A stretch of DNA of 64,000 nucleotides from Anarhynchus alexandrinus. Its lineage: Eukaryota > Chordata > Aves > Charadriiformes > Charadriidae. Location: assembly GCA_008711295.1 (NCBI GenBank), contig VUYV01000004.1, positions 7,926,601-7,990,600 of the forward strand, written 5' to 3'. The notes beneath the pieces are model-generated. The model saw only the letters and a list, made by a program, of their open reading frames with translations. It searched no databases and was not told where the DNA came from. Position 1 is the stretch's first letter, and every line of letters starts with the position of its first letter. This document shows, in pieces, positions 46,120 to 59,300 of this stretch. The translations under genes were made by a program, and so were the position numbers.

Positions 46120-48950
46120 TGGTTTTTTTAAATGTAGTTACAACTCCTGACTAACGCATGCCACTGAACTTCACCCAGCAGCTATCAAGAAAGTGCTCCT
46201 GGCTGGTTTTGACCTCCCTGAAGGATTGTTTTTCCCCTGGCACTGGGGCAAGTGCCAGTGGCACTGGGGCGAGTGATGGGCATCAGCCACTTGGGCAAAT
46301 CAGTGGCACAGGCAGGCCAGGAGACCATGGCTGGGACAGGCCAGCATCTGCGCTGGGTGACCAGGAGGATGCTGAGATGTGGCTCCCTGGGTGAGCACTG
46401 TGCTTGGGGACAGATAAGCCCCAGTCTGGAGTTTTTCGCAACATTTGCCAGCAGTGTCCACCTCTGTGTCACTTTATAAATCAACCTGGATGCCCAAATC
46501 CAGTCCTGGGTCCAGGTTTGCCCTGACTGCTGCTGATACCAACCACTGAAACAGCCCAGGATTTACCCCAGGTAAGTCAGAGCAGTGTGGGAGCATGGCC
46601 ACATCCCTTGGACCTGCTTTTCCACTCCCTGAGCCCTGTGGCCACTCCACATGGGTCAGGGAGAGCCAAACCAGAGCTCCCACGGGTGCAAGTGCCCAGG
46701 CAGGGGCAGGGTGAGGGAAAGTGCTCCTCTGTTTTAGGGTCTCCAAGGCTCCCGGTCCCATCTTGTGTTGCCTGTAGAAGGGAGGGGCAGGGGAGGGAGA
46801 GGGGGACTTTTTCTGGTTTCACCATAGGAAGGATTTTCAAACCCTATAAATTCACTTTTGACAAGTGAATGGCTAAAGCAGATTAACCTTTTTGCTAATC
46901 CTCTATAATGGCTTTGGAATCTCCTTAACCAATAAGAAAATGATAAGAGCCTGTTTCTTTTCTTTTTATCTATATCTATATTGTCCTCTCTTGTCTGCAT
47001 TTTTTTTCTTTCTTGTTTTATTTTCCTTTCCTTTTCTAATATGAAATAGTCCAGCGATCCTATCTCCTGGAGGCTCAGTAAACAGAACATCAATAATCCC
47101 TTTCCTTTATTCCTCTCCGGTAACAGGGTGCAGAGAAGTGTCTGCCGATTGGGATTTGATTACCAGCAGCTATCAAAAGTCTCTTTGTAAGATCTGGGTC
47201 CTAAATCCCATAATTCTTTGATAAAAGAAGTATTACCAGTCCATTTTCTGAAGTGAAAGGTACGGGAGGCATGAAAGAAAGCAATCAGCGGAGATCCTAA
47301 TAGGCTAAGTGCATGTGCGGTGGGAAGGCAGGGACGGGCAGGGGAGCGCAGGGAAAGGCGTCCTTTGTTAAGGATGGGGAATGAGAATTAATCCGCTTCG
47401 GGCCTATGATTATTACAGCCAAGAGCAGAAAGGGTCAGATCCTGTGCCTGCCCACAGCACGTCCCAAGCTGCCTGCCCTACGTGCCCTCTGGACTGGCAT
47501 GGTGTGGGGAGCAGAACCCGGCCCCACATCCATCTGCATCAGCGCTTGGGTACATGCATAAAAGCTGGGAGCAGTCTGCGATGATCCCCGGCTTTAGTGC
47601 ATCCCCAGTGCCCCTCTGGAGTGCTGACGCCTTGGCAGGGTGGCAGTGAACATGTCCAAACTGGGCAGCTACAAAGGTGTCGTCCTCTCAAACCGACAGC
47701 AAATATGTAAAGATTCATAGAGCGTGGTTATAGCTTATGTTATGCCATCAGAACAGCTGAAGGAGAGGCAAATAAAGGGATGGAAGGAAAAACAGTGGTT
47801 TGTTTTTAAGTGAGATTTTACAGAGATTTGAAGGTCAGAGGTAGAGTGGCTGTGGGGCATCTCTCTTCCCAGCACTGGGAGACCAGCAGGGTGAGGAAGG
47901 ACAGGCAGGAAACAGGGCCAAGGAGAAAAGAACGGGGACTGAGAGAAGGCTCTCCTGGAGACCGGCTCTCATTTTCGCGCGGTGCTGGAGGGGTTGCTGG
48001 GCTGTTCAGCGTGAAGTCATGAGGTGCCACGAGGACCTTTGATGCACAGTGGTTTCACAGCACTCGCCTGTGTGTCTCCTCAGTGTACCATGAGTGGGAC
48101 TGGTATCTTCTCTCACCTGCAAAGAAACACCATGCGGGAGAGCATTCCCCGTGTGAGCCCCTGAAGCCTTACTACTCATCTTGGCTTAAACCGCACTGAG
48201 GGCAAGAGAACTTGGGTTTAAACTTTCCTAAGCAACCTGAGCTCAACCCCAGGTTCTCTATTTTAACCCCAGCTACTCATTTCAGCTATAAACCCAAGAC
48301 AGAAGATGTCCTCTCTCCTCCCATGGATCGCATCTGCTAGGCATTGCTGTTTGCCCTTGGGATGGTCAGTGCCAGGCGTCCCCTCCCATCCTGAAACACC
48401 ACTTTCGGCCGTAGCCTCACCTCTGTTTCTCTTGCCGGACAGAAGTTGGGAATCAGACTGACAAAGCTTTGGGGAAGCCTGGCTGCCCCAGGCAGCGTCA
48501 TGGCTGCTCTGTGCTCACTGAACCACCCATCAGCTATGGCACCAAGACCACACTCCTGCCTGCGCTGCTGCGGGACCTCGCTGCCTGCCTGCACATGGAG
48601 GCAGCAGGCAGCACTCCTCCCCTTCCCTTCCCGACACCGAGCAGGGATACAGGCCACTGAGCTATGCCACAGACCTGCTGCGAGCTGCCAGTAATCTAAT
48701 TTATTAAGGGCTTTGTATCCTTACAAAGAGTATGTTGGTTACATGCAAAGCATCTGCATTATCACTGTGATTATGGCAGCAGAGGTGGGGGAAAGGAGAA
48801 GGAGTGAAAATACAATTTCTCTGCTTTCAGCAGAAAATAAATCAACTTTCACCGAGAGTTCTGGCACAGCCAAAGGCTGTGCTATCATTAAAAATGATTT
48901 TTTATTAAGCTGAACTCTCCTCTCTTATATTGTATGATATGACAGCTCTC
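46120..48950. other. Intergenic sequence upstream of GSC2
   Basis: No exon, RNA gene or further repeat that I can support. Composition is intermediate, turning AT-rich toward GSC2. One TAATCC word (goosecoid/bicoid-type site) is at 47389-47394. Confidence 0.4.
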
Positions 48951-49010
48951 TTTTGATGGGAAAGCTTTCATTCGGCCAGAGAAAGGGATAATTTGCTTCT
49001 TTTAAGGAGT

Positions 49011-49349
49011 TAATCCTCTGGTCCATTTCCGGGCTGGGAACAGCTATCCTCCCCCTTCCTTGGATCGGAGGCTGCAGCACAATGGAGATCATAACCACCT
49101 CAAATCTACACCCGAGATGGAGAAATCAGATTTCCCTCTCCAGTCATTTTTGTGGGATTAGCTAAATCTTAGATCCACACTAACCCTTCACAAAGCTGCC
49201 AAGATTAGTTAGAATTTATTTTATTCACAAGGGGGTTTACGGTTTTCTTTCCAAAGGGATTATATCTCTCTATATATATATATTTAGGGTGGCTTCAGTC
49301 ATAAAGCAGCTAGGTTAGAAGGAGAAAAAGCGTCTGTGTGTGTATAAAA
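49011..49349 (+). promoter_or_regulatory. GSC2: GSC2 upstream region: TAATCC cluster and TATA-like box
   Basis: TAATCC or its complement GGATTA occurs at 49011-49016, 49155-49160 and 49257-49262. This is the core site of Lys-50 homeodomains, the class GSC2 itself belongs to. TATAAAA at 49343-49349, about 200 bases before the start codon, is a candidate TATA box. That these sites act in autoregulation is inference from goosecoid. Confidence 0.5.
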
Positions 49350-49548
49350 TAAAAACTCGGCTGCGAGAATGACAGTCACTTGAAATGCCAAGAAAAAGCA
49401 GCGATTCCGGATGGCTTCGCCGGTCCATTTTAAAAGCTATGTAAGCTGTCTTTTTCCTTGTGAGACCCCACTCCAGAGTTAGCGCACAACAAGCAAATCC
49501 CGCTCAGCCTGAGCTGCCCGTTCCCGCAGCTGCTGCTGCCAGCGGAGG

Positions 49549-51585
49549 ATGTCTTCGGAGCCAGCGTCGGACACCGACGCCGGCAGGAGAGGCCTCAAGA
49601 AGCCGTGTTCGTTCAGCATCGAGGACATCCTTTCTAGCCCAGCAGAGAAGAGCCCCCAGGTCCTGGTCCCACTGTGCCTGCGGGGCATCTTGGACTGCAC
49701 ACCCAAGGGGCTGTGTGAGCTGGAGACCATCCCGGCCAGCTCCCTGCAGGAGGAGGAGGAGGAGGAGGAGGAAGAGCTGGAAGGTGCAGGTTGCAACTGC
49801 TGCTGCTGTTCCCACACGAGTGCCCGTTCCCTGCAGGACTCGCCGAGTTGGCTGGGTGAGTGCTTGGGTTTGATTCACGGCATAGGGCTCGTGAAAGGGC
49901 TGGTGCCAGCGCCGGGTGGAGGGGAAAACCCTGGTGTTGAGTGACAATATAGCATCTGGCCTGTCACCACGGTGGTCTGCTCAGACCTTAGCTCCGGTGG
50001 GGGGAAGCAGGATCCATTCTCAGCATGGGTCCAAAGAGCAGGCACTGCTACCTGCAATGCTACCAGGTTTTTTAAAAGTAGCAGGGGCTATTTATTACTG
50101 TATATTACTGTTTCACTGTAAAACACTTGAGGGGATGATGCTTCTAGGGGTGGAAGTTCTCTGTGGAGTGTGGGGCCCCATGGTCATGCGGCCCATGCGC
50201 AGAGCTCTGTCTGTGCTTCCTGACAACACCGGCTGCGGGGAACCTCGCTTGTCCTTTAAGGAAAAGAGGTTTTGGCTACATCTAGCAAAAAAAAACCCCC
50301 AAAACATAATAAACCCCCCCAAAACATAACAAACCCTTAAAAATGCAGCTCAGAGCATCCTGAAAGTTCAGAAATCCCTTGTGTCAGGACTGAAACATAG
50401 CTCCTAGCTGGTCTGTGAGTTTCCATCCATTTTCTGGAGCTGGCCATGGTGCAATTGGTAAGTAAACAAGGAAAACCCAGCCAGTGCTCCCCACCTGCAC
50501 GCTTCTCCCCCAGGGGTGCCCTAAGCCCTTCTCTCACTGGCATGCTGATGATGCAGCTCGTCACCCACGCCAGCTGGCCGGCTGCCTCCTTCCCACAACA
50601 AGCACGGGTGCAACTTGTGCCTGAACTGCCTTGAGCAAGATGGGTGTTCCAGCCCCCCACCTCTAACACTGTCGCTGTACCTCTCCCCTTGCAGACGCCC
50701 GGTTCCCCTGGCCCATGCGTCTCTTCCACTCGGCAGTCAGGGTCTGTAAGAGCCCCCAGGGGAGCCCGAGCGAGCTGCAGACTTTCCACCAGATCCAGCG
50801 CCGGACGCGCCGGCATCGCACCATATTCACCGAGGACCAGCTGCAGGCCCTGGAGACGCTTTTCCATCAGAACCAGTATCCGGACGTCATCACCCGCGAG
50901 CACCTGGCAAACCGCATTCACTTGAAGGAGGAGAGGGTAGAGGTGAGATCCTGCCCCTCGGTGAGGTGCTGTTTGCTGCAGCCCCCCAAGAACACAGACT
51001 GGGGCATTGCACTGTCTTTTTCGGGAGCTGCAGACCCAGGGCATCATTTTTAAAAAAATTCTTGGGTATTCGGCAAAACACAGTTTAGGTTTGGCAAGCA
51101 ATGGGAGAATAGAAAACAGTTCTGCTGGGCTGATTTGCTCTGGTGTCCGGTCCCATAAACTCACACACTCCCTCTCTCCCTGTGTAAACACACACATGCC
51201 CAGTTCTGCTCATCCCTTGCACCCAAGTGTATATTCCTTATTTATGTGATCTGCAAGACTTCTGAATTTGCCATGCGGGGTCCCAGCTCCCCTGTGCCCC
51301 TTACATGTATCTGAGCAGGATTGTAGGGGAGGGAATGATTAAATTTTGTATCAAACTTTTATATCAGGAAATATGCAGTATCCTAAAGCTTACGCTGTAC
51401 AGTCCTGGAGTGTAACTGCCTGCGCCCCTCCAAGTAACACATAAAATTTAAAAGTTGTTTTCTTGTTTTGCACTTTCTAGGTTTGGTTTAAAAATCGTCG
51501 GGCCAAGTGGCGGCATCAGAAGAGGGCATCTGCTTCAGCGCTGATCCTTCAAGGCACCAAGAAGCCCTCCGAGGAGAGCTGTTAG
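49549..51585 (+). CDS. GSC2: Goosecoid-2 homeobox transcription factor
   Basis: Three exons: 49549-49855, 50695-50942, 51481-51585, with consistent phases, giving 219 codons (human about 205). Residues 22-28 (FSIEDIL) are an eh1/GEH motif, which recruits Groucho/TLE co-repressors. An acidic run of glutamates follows near residues 68-79. The homeodomain occupies about residues 140-199; it begins [19 protein letters not shown] and its recognition helix [10 protein letters not shown] has Lys at homeodomain position 50, giving preference for TAATCC. The intron after the Glu of ERVE falls inside the third helix, as in other paired-class goosecoid genes. A nuclear repressor of early patterning or brain genes is expected. 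Position between the SLC25A1 side and ESS2 matches the human order. The start was chosen because it precedes the eh1 motif and has A at -3. Confidence 0.94.
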
Positions 51586-52275
51586 TGGTCGCAGGCTGCA
51601 TCTCAGCAGACGAACGCCGAGAGCATGCACTTCCCATAGCCGACAGGTTCTGTAGGGGGGGGTAACCCAAGGTGGAATAATGAAGCAAAAGGGAATCTCT
51701 GTGATTCCCAGAGGACAGATAAAAGCTGACATGGCACTTTCATGTCCCAGTTTCTCTTCCAAACCTAGTTCGTGTGGCAAATAACTCACCAGGCATTACG
51801 CTCAGACGCTTAAGCAGAAACCACTGCCAAAAGCCCGTGCAGGGGACAGAGCTGTACCAGTGTTAAGTATGTGTGCTTCAAGAGAATGGGAGACTCCCCT
51901 TCTTGTCTTTGCTCTGTGCAGGTAGTATTTGTGCTTGTTTTACTACTGTAGATTTGCAAAACATCCTGCAAATATATGTTTCCTATTTTCAGCCCCCCGA
52001 TGGCATCTGGGGTTGCTTTTGGGGTTGCGCTTACTGAACAGGCCACTTGTTCCTCAACACAGACACGGGGATTCCTCCCTGCAGCCCGTGGGAGAGGCGA
52101 TCCATCGCTGTAACGTGGCCAGAGGGGTTGGCAGGGCGAGGGTTCAGCTCCCCGCCGCCGCCAGCCCCTGCCGGATCCCTGTCAGCGCAAGCGGTGTCCG
52201 TGTGCCCGCCAGGGCCCCAGAGAAACCACGTCCTGTAAAGCAGTGAGATAAATAAAACCGTCCCGTCACCTCCGT
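51586..52275 (+). other. GSC2: GSC2 3' UTR with poly(A) signal
   Basis: AATAAA at 52251-52256, about 670 bases after the stop codon, is the first clear canonical hexamer. Only about 530 bases separate it from the ESS2 CRE, so GSC2 ends at the edge of the ESS2 CpG island. Confidence 0.6.
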
Positions 52276-53350
52276 ACGTGCTGTGGCGGGAGAGCGGGTG
52301 CGGGGGGCCCCTGCCCGTGCCCGCCGGCCGCGCCTGCTCCCCGCAGGGCCTCCGCCTGCCCCACGGCCCCGGGGAGGCCCTCCGCAGCCCTCCAGCGCGC
52401 GGGCGGCGGTGCCCGCTCCCCGCGGGTGTTTCTGGGGAGCCCCGCGGGCGCCGTCGGGGTGCTGGGGGGGGTGTGTGGGGGGGTGAGACCCAACGCGCGG
52501 CCTGTGGGTGCCAAAGGCCTCGCCCCGGCCCCGGCCCGCACCGGCAGGGCCTGGCTGTGGCCCGCGCGGCTGCCCCCAGGCCGAGGACCGGTCTCCCGGC
52601 CTCAGCCCCCCGCGGCCCGGCAGACCCTGGGCTGTGAGGCCGCCGCCGCCCCGCTCCCCGGGGCCGAGGTCGCGCCGTTGTCACGGAGCGCGACCGGGCG
52701 GGTCCTCCCGGCCGGTAGGGGGCGCGCTGGCCGCCGCGCGCACCGCTCCGTGCGTCTCTCCTGGGCGAGGGCGGGACGTTCCGGCTCCCCGTGGCGCGGC
52801 GGCGTGACGTCACGGCGCGTCGCGTTGGCGACGGCGGCTGAGGAGGGTCAGGGCGCTCGGCGGCCGGCCGCGACCTCACAACTATGGAGGCGGCGGCGGC
52901 GGTGGTTCCGGCGGCCTCCTCCGGCGCTTACGTGCCGGCTGCCGCCGCGGGCCCCGCCGTGGCGACGGGGAAGGAGGCGACCCCGCGGGCCCCGAAGCGC
53001 GCGAAGAAGATCCTGGATGAGGAGGCCTACATCGAGGTAGGCCGGCGGGCCTGGGCCCGGGCCCGGGAGGCCCCGCTCTTCTGGCACCTGGGCCGAGCGG
53101 CTTCTGGCGCGGCGGGGTCCGGCTCGGGTCCGCCCGCGGCCCCTGTCCGCTGGAACCCGGGCTCGGGGTCGGACCTGGGGGACGAGGCAGCTCTGGGGCT
53201 GCCCCTTGGCCTCCCGCACCTTCTGCGGTGCCAGTTATTAGTGAGGCCCAGCCTCGGCTTGAAGCACCCGTGGGGCTGCCCGTCCTTTCCCGTGGGGGCT
53301 GCCCGTCCTTTCCCGTGGGGGCTGCCCGTGGCTGGCCCCGAGCTGAGCCA
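52260..53350 (+). promoter_or_regulatory. ESS2: ESS2 CpG island
   Basis: Very GC-rich and dense in CpG, covering the presumed transcription start, exon 1 and the first part of intron 1 of ESS2. No TATA box seen, as expected for a housekeeping promoter. Confidence 0.8.
52805..52812. promoter_or_regulatory. ESS2: Perfect CRE palindrome (TGACGTCA) in ESS2 promoter
   Basis: The full 8-base CREB/ATF site TGACGTCA lies 72 bases upstream of the ESS2 start codon, inside the CpG island, in the usual position for active CREs near housekeeping transcription starts. Binding is inferred from the motif only. Confidence 0.65.
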
Positions 53351-56300
53351 GCACTCTGAGGTGTCCCGGCGTGGCCTTGCAGTTGTCTCTCTGTTTTTAG
53401 GGCTTAGAGAAAATCATTCAGCGAGATTTCTTTCCTGACGTGGAGAAGCTGCGAGCGCAGAAGGAATATCTGGAGGCTGAAGAAAATGGTGACTTGGAGA
53501 AAATGAGACAAATTGCTATCAAGTTTGGCTCCTCCTTGGGTAGATCATCAAGGGACACACCTGCACCCTGTAAGAACTGGCTCACTGAGGCATAAAGATT
53601 TCATATGTAATATCACTGCTCTGGTTTATCTAACTTTGTGCAGGCAGTGTTTATCTTAAAGAATTAAGATTAACATTGCATGGGAATTAGTATACCAGAT
53701 TGGGCAGTAGCAAGTATCTGGTGGATGATGATGAATTTCTCTTTGATCATGTCTAATAATTCCTTCTTGGGGAAATGGTTTTGGAAAACACAGTTGTTGA
53801 ATAACCATTTCTCATAGGCATCTTTTGCCAAGTTCCTCCGTAAAGAATGTTAGATGCTCTAATCATATATATAATATATATATTATACTATCGGAAACTC
53901 TAAGCTATTTTTTGAATACTTTTTGTAGTTTTAGGGGTTCTTGTTGCATCTACAGACATGTAAGATTTTAATACCTTGGGGACAGAAGGTGTTGGAAGCT
54001 TGTGATTATCAGAGGTTGGCCTAGCAGACATCCCGTGCCCTGTTGTATGTTTGTTTTCACTTCAAATTCAGATGTTTTTTATACTTAAACCCAGTCCGTG
54101 GCTGAGCTCTTGCAGTGGGGTGTTGGTAACTAGCTTTCTCATGGCAAAGGGCATGTGTCACCAAGTGGTTTTCCTTCCTCCCCTACTGAAGTTGCTGGCC
54201 CTGGCCTAGGTTAGGATTGTTATGCTGGCTGCTTGTTTCTGTTGGTAAAAGAACAGATAAGGTGGCAAATATACTGGGCTGTGGCTCTCCTATGAATTTT
54301 TCTCAGCAGGAGAAAAATAATGTCTTAGATGAAAGCAAAATCTTCTTCAGTGGTTGAGACAGAATTGAATATTTTTGAGTCTTTTCACAATTTTTAAATA
54401 AAATTGTTTTTCTCTTGATATGTTTTCTGTGACTTGTTTGGCACATGACCCTTTCTATGGTGGAAGATGTCACAGCAAATGTCCTGTTCCGTGCTCTAGT
54501 AACTGTGTGAGCCTTTTTTTTTTTTTTTTTTTTTACGGATGTTATTCCAGCCACATTTGAAACCCCAGAAGTGCGTCCAGGTGGCCTTCCACTGGGGAAT
54601 AAATCCAAAGCTGGCATCAAAGCTGGAGAGGAAGGTAGGAGAATGATGTTTCTCTAGCTGAATTCTTCAGCAGCAGGAAAATACTTTTGTGAGCTGTCTC
54701 CTATAAGGGTTTTGGGTGTTTAGCAGATGTTTAAGCAGTTTCCTTTAACCTTTTAGTAGGTGAAAACGATCACTCTGAAGTTGAACTTGATGTAATGTTT
54801 TACATCATGTATGTGAATTCTCAATTATGGGTTTCTTTATGGCTATGTAAATTCTTAAGTCAGGTGATCTCTTTGAAGGTAAAAAAATTTTTCCTGTGTC
54901 ACCTGAAATTTATTCTGTAAGTAAACAAAGATTGTAGGGGCAGAGTTATTCATGTAGTATATTAGAAATGCCTGCTAGCAGCTGGCCACTTGTGCATTTT
55001 CCCTTTAACACAAATAGCTCTAAATGCCCTAGAAGGTTTTATGTGAAAATTTGTTATGGTACCAGTCTGCATGTATGTATTTTTTTCACCAAGCTTCATG
55101 TTAATTATGAGTGGTCCATAGAAGGCGCACTGGCAGTAGTGATTAAGAGTTGTGTATAGCGCGTTCATAGAAAGGGAGGTGTTAACCTTTCTCAGGCTTA
55201 TTCCCTCCTCTTGTTAGGAGAAGCAGAAAAAGATGATAAAGACGCGCTTCCCAGTCTGGACAGCTTCTTAGCAAAACACACGAGTGAAGATAATGCTTCG
55301 TTTGAGCAAATCATGGAAGTGGCCAAAGAGAAGGAGAAAGTCAAGCATGCTTGGCTGTACAGTGCAGAAGAGGAGTATGCACAGGTAAGGAAGTAGCTCA
55401 GCTGTACCTCCGCTCTTCCAAAGTGATGCAACAGGGAAATACCATTTTACTGTATTTCTTTCTTGTTTGATTAAATAGAATATTATCTTACCTACTGTTT
55501 TTGAATCCTGCTATAAATACAGGTGAGAATTCATTGGCTCTGAGCATGGGGCTATTGCATTAGGCTGGTGAATTACCCATATTACTGAATAAGAATAGAA
55601 AGGTCTTGATTTTGAATAGTAGGTGCATGGGGTAATCACATCTAAATCTGAGCTAATCCTCTGTTTCCTGGGTCCTGTGACAGCTCAGTGCTTCCTCTTG
55701 CAGTCCTATTTTTTCCTCATCTGTAACCCAAGAACAGCATTTGATGTAGTCGCTTCCTAAAGCTTTGAGACTGAAGCATTGCACTAAGTGCAAGTATTGC
55801 TGTTATTGGCAGTGTTTTCCATAAGCAGCGATACCAAGGAGAGTGGCTGAGAACAGCTCCTGTTGTTGTTTATCTGTCAGCCCTTTATTATTTGGAGTTA
55901 GATTGTTTCTCTCATCTCAGTTTTCTGTTTCTATTATCAGTGATAATCCATTGAGCTGCCAAAGTAAAGCACTGTACACAGTACAGCTGCTGTGCTATCT
56001 TCCTTGGCTAGCTTCATGGGAAGTTCAGGAGCTGTTCTGGGGCTGACATGTCAATCCTTCTCCATCAATAGTGAGCAGCTGGCACTGTTGCCAGATGTGT
56101 CAGTGATGGATGTGAGCCACAGTGCCTTTTAATGAAGTTTGACACTGGCGCATGAGTGTTTACTGCTGTTGTTGTGAATGAGTGTTTTTATCCCAGCTAA
56201 CGTAAACCCTTGGAGTCTGTTACAATAAAAATGCTCTCTGTGGCTCCTTATGCATATTCTTTGCTCAAATGCTTTCATCCAGAATTAAAAGGCAGGGAGC

Positions 56301-59300
56301 AGGAGAATATTCCCAAAGCACAGGGGTTGTTTCAGGTCAAGGGGAAGTTGCTGGAGCTGGTCTTGTGCCGATATCGTGTGTCTTCCTGTCAGCCAGCACT
56401 CTGTTCAGACCTTGTGTTTTCTTGCACAGCATGCCCGTTTGTGTAGCAGACAACTTCACTATGCCTTATTTAACATATTCAGTGTCAATACTGCTATATA
56501 AATGTATATGGACGATATCTATTAAAGAAAACATCAGTTGATGTCTTTAATATATAGCTTCTGTCAGTAATTGTCTAGTGTAATTAGTGTGAGAATTTTA
56601 AAATGGAGTAATTTATTGGTGGCTGACTGCCTTCTATTAGTTTCTTGTTGGTGTCAGTGATACTAGTATGCTGGCAACAGCACACAAGTAATCATGCAAA
56701 TATGTCAAATGCTTCCATACCTGTACTGCATATGGAAATATTTGAAAACTCTCTAAGTATTGAAGAAGTGTCTGTTCTTTTGTTACTGGTTGCCTCAGCT
56801 AATGCAGTTTGCATAAGACTGGGATGTACAAATATTCTCTCAAGGTTACCTGCCAAAACCTTGTAGACGGCCTTTATATTAGATACAAGTGTCATATGTT
56901 ACTCTTCCCTTATTTAGCAATGAATGCTTCATTTGAATTTTGATTAGTAGATAAGAGAAAAAAAAGAACAGAAAAAGTTTGAGCCATCACAAGTGTTGTC
57001 ACAAGTTGTAATAAAAACAGTCATAAACATAATCTATCTGAGAAGATAATTCTTTAGTTCTCACTGCATATGGACTTGTTGTTTGCAAGCTCACCTGGGA
57101 ACAGGATGGTTTCTCAAATGCACTTGCTGGAGAGTGCTTGTGCCATGCCAGATGCAAAATGTGCTAGGGCAGGTAGCTGAGCTCGTGGTTGAGCTCTCCA
57201 AGTTCTGTATGTCTGACTAAAAGATTGCAGGAGTTTCTTTCACACCTGATTTTTTTTTCCCTTTTTAATGGGGTGGTGGTTTCTTTTTTCATTGCCCTTT
57301 CAGCGACGAAGTGAGAACCTGGCACTTCCTTCAGCAGAGCAGCAAGCTCTGGAGAATGTGAAAGCCGGACTGGAGACCTGGGAGTACACAGCTCGAAACA
57401 CCCTCATGTATTACCCAACAGGTGAGGTGTGCGGGTTTCTCAGGAAAGGCATTGGTTCTAGGTGATGGAGTCCAAACAGTGCTTACAGCACTTTTTTTTA
57501 TGTGAAGTTCATATATATATATATTGTTTTTTTCTTTTCTTTATTTGGACCTTGCTGCTTTGCCTCTGATTGCAAAGTTTGATCGTGTTCTATTTGTCAT
57601 TGAGAAGCACGTTATCTTTATTAGAGAAGCACTTCTTTCCAGGAGCCAAAGCTCTTTCCAGTTTGGTCTGTCTTATTTATGAGCACTTTTTTGTGATCTT
57701 TATTCATTCTTTGCCTCTGCTCCAAGAGTGCTCCCTGGGCTTGTTGGTCCCTTTGTTTCTATAGAAAACTACATCATTTTGTAAATGCAGTTTTCTGTAC
57801 AATTGATAATTTCTGCAAACCAGTCAAGTAGAGAAAAGAAAATCTTACTGTTTTCTATTAAAAAAAAAATTAAAACCTGATCCTATTTTATACATTTCAG
57901 ATGTTACAAAGCATATATCTTGTGCAAATAGTGTTTTAAATTGCTAGGGGTACACACTGGAATTGCTGATGGATTCTGTGTTGTGTAGGAATGTGTGGCA
58001 AGCGTCATGTTGGTTGGGAGCTTTAGACCACACTGCCTAAGGTTACCTGAGCCCTTCCTTAAAAGACTTCTTGCTTTTCAAGGTGTACCCGATGAGGAAG
58101 ATGTATTCAAGAAACCCAGGGAAGTTGTCCATCGAAACACCCGTTTTGTGAAGGACCCTTTTAGCCAAGCCGTGAGCAAATCTCAGCTCCAACAAGCTGC
58201 AGCTCTCAATGCTCAGGTTGGATAATTTTACTACTTCTGACTTGTTAGACTCTGCCCTCTGGTATTGTTCATCAACCAGGAGAACTGTGTGTGTGCGCTA
58301 TATACAGCTGACTCACACCTTTCTCCACATGAATGGCATTGTCTTTTTTTATTTCAGTACAAACAGGGCAAAGTGGGACCAGATGGGAAAGAACTGATAC
58401 CCCAAGAGTCTCCAAAAGTGAATGGATATGGATTTGTGGCTACCCCTTCTCCTGCCCCTGGTAAGAGGGTTTGCTTATTTTTTCTGATGTAAGAGGACTG
58501 CTACTGCACTTATTTTGAGGCTCTGTTTGTTCAACACTGGGGTATCATTGGTTTAGACAAGGAGGTAAGCCTTCTACCTGTATATATCTCGTGAGCTGGT
58601 GACTTTCTCGTGTACCGTGTATGCCAGCTTGATGCAGTGCTTAACTGCTAGTCCATTGCACTGGCAAGAGAAGTCGTGCTGTACCCAAGGGGCTCTGAGC
58701 AAGCTGCCGTGCCATTGCTTGGGAATCATCTAGAGGGCGGTGAGCCTTCCTAGGCAACTGGGTGCTGTGGCTGCTTGTTTTATCCCTGGGTGATGGCTTC
58801 TCTCGAGCTTAAAGATAAGAATTCAAACATTTCACAAACATTAACCTTCCAATGAGTTCACGTGCTCGTTTTTTAAAACAAGGAGCATTTGTGTCAGTGT
58901 GTCCAGTAGTTTGCTGAGTGATGGTACAGCCTGACTTATAGGGATGTGGCATGTCTCACTTCCTTCACAGTGTAACCTACTATTTTCCTCCAGGTCTACT
59001 TCTTTTTAGGTTCTTCCTTTGTCTGAGTACGCTTGTGTATTATAGATTCCTTTTGTTCAGATGCATTAGCCACACGATACTTTGAGTTAGAACAAACTGA
59101 TTATTCTTCTTCCAGTTGAGATGTGGTATTTGAATTTTTAGCTGTTCTTCACCAGCCATTATGTTTCCCTGTCTTTTGTTATTATGCTAAAAGGTGAGCA
59201 TACTGGGGCTTTCCCTTCGGAAACCTGTAGGTGGCATTTGGAGCGCACCCCCTCTCTCCATTGTAAATGCCTTTTCCAAAGCCTGGGCAGCAGGATTTTC

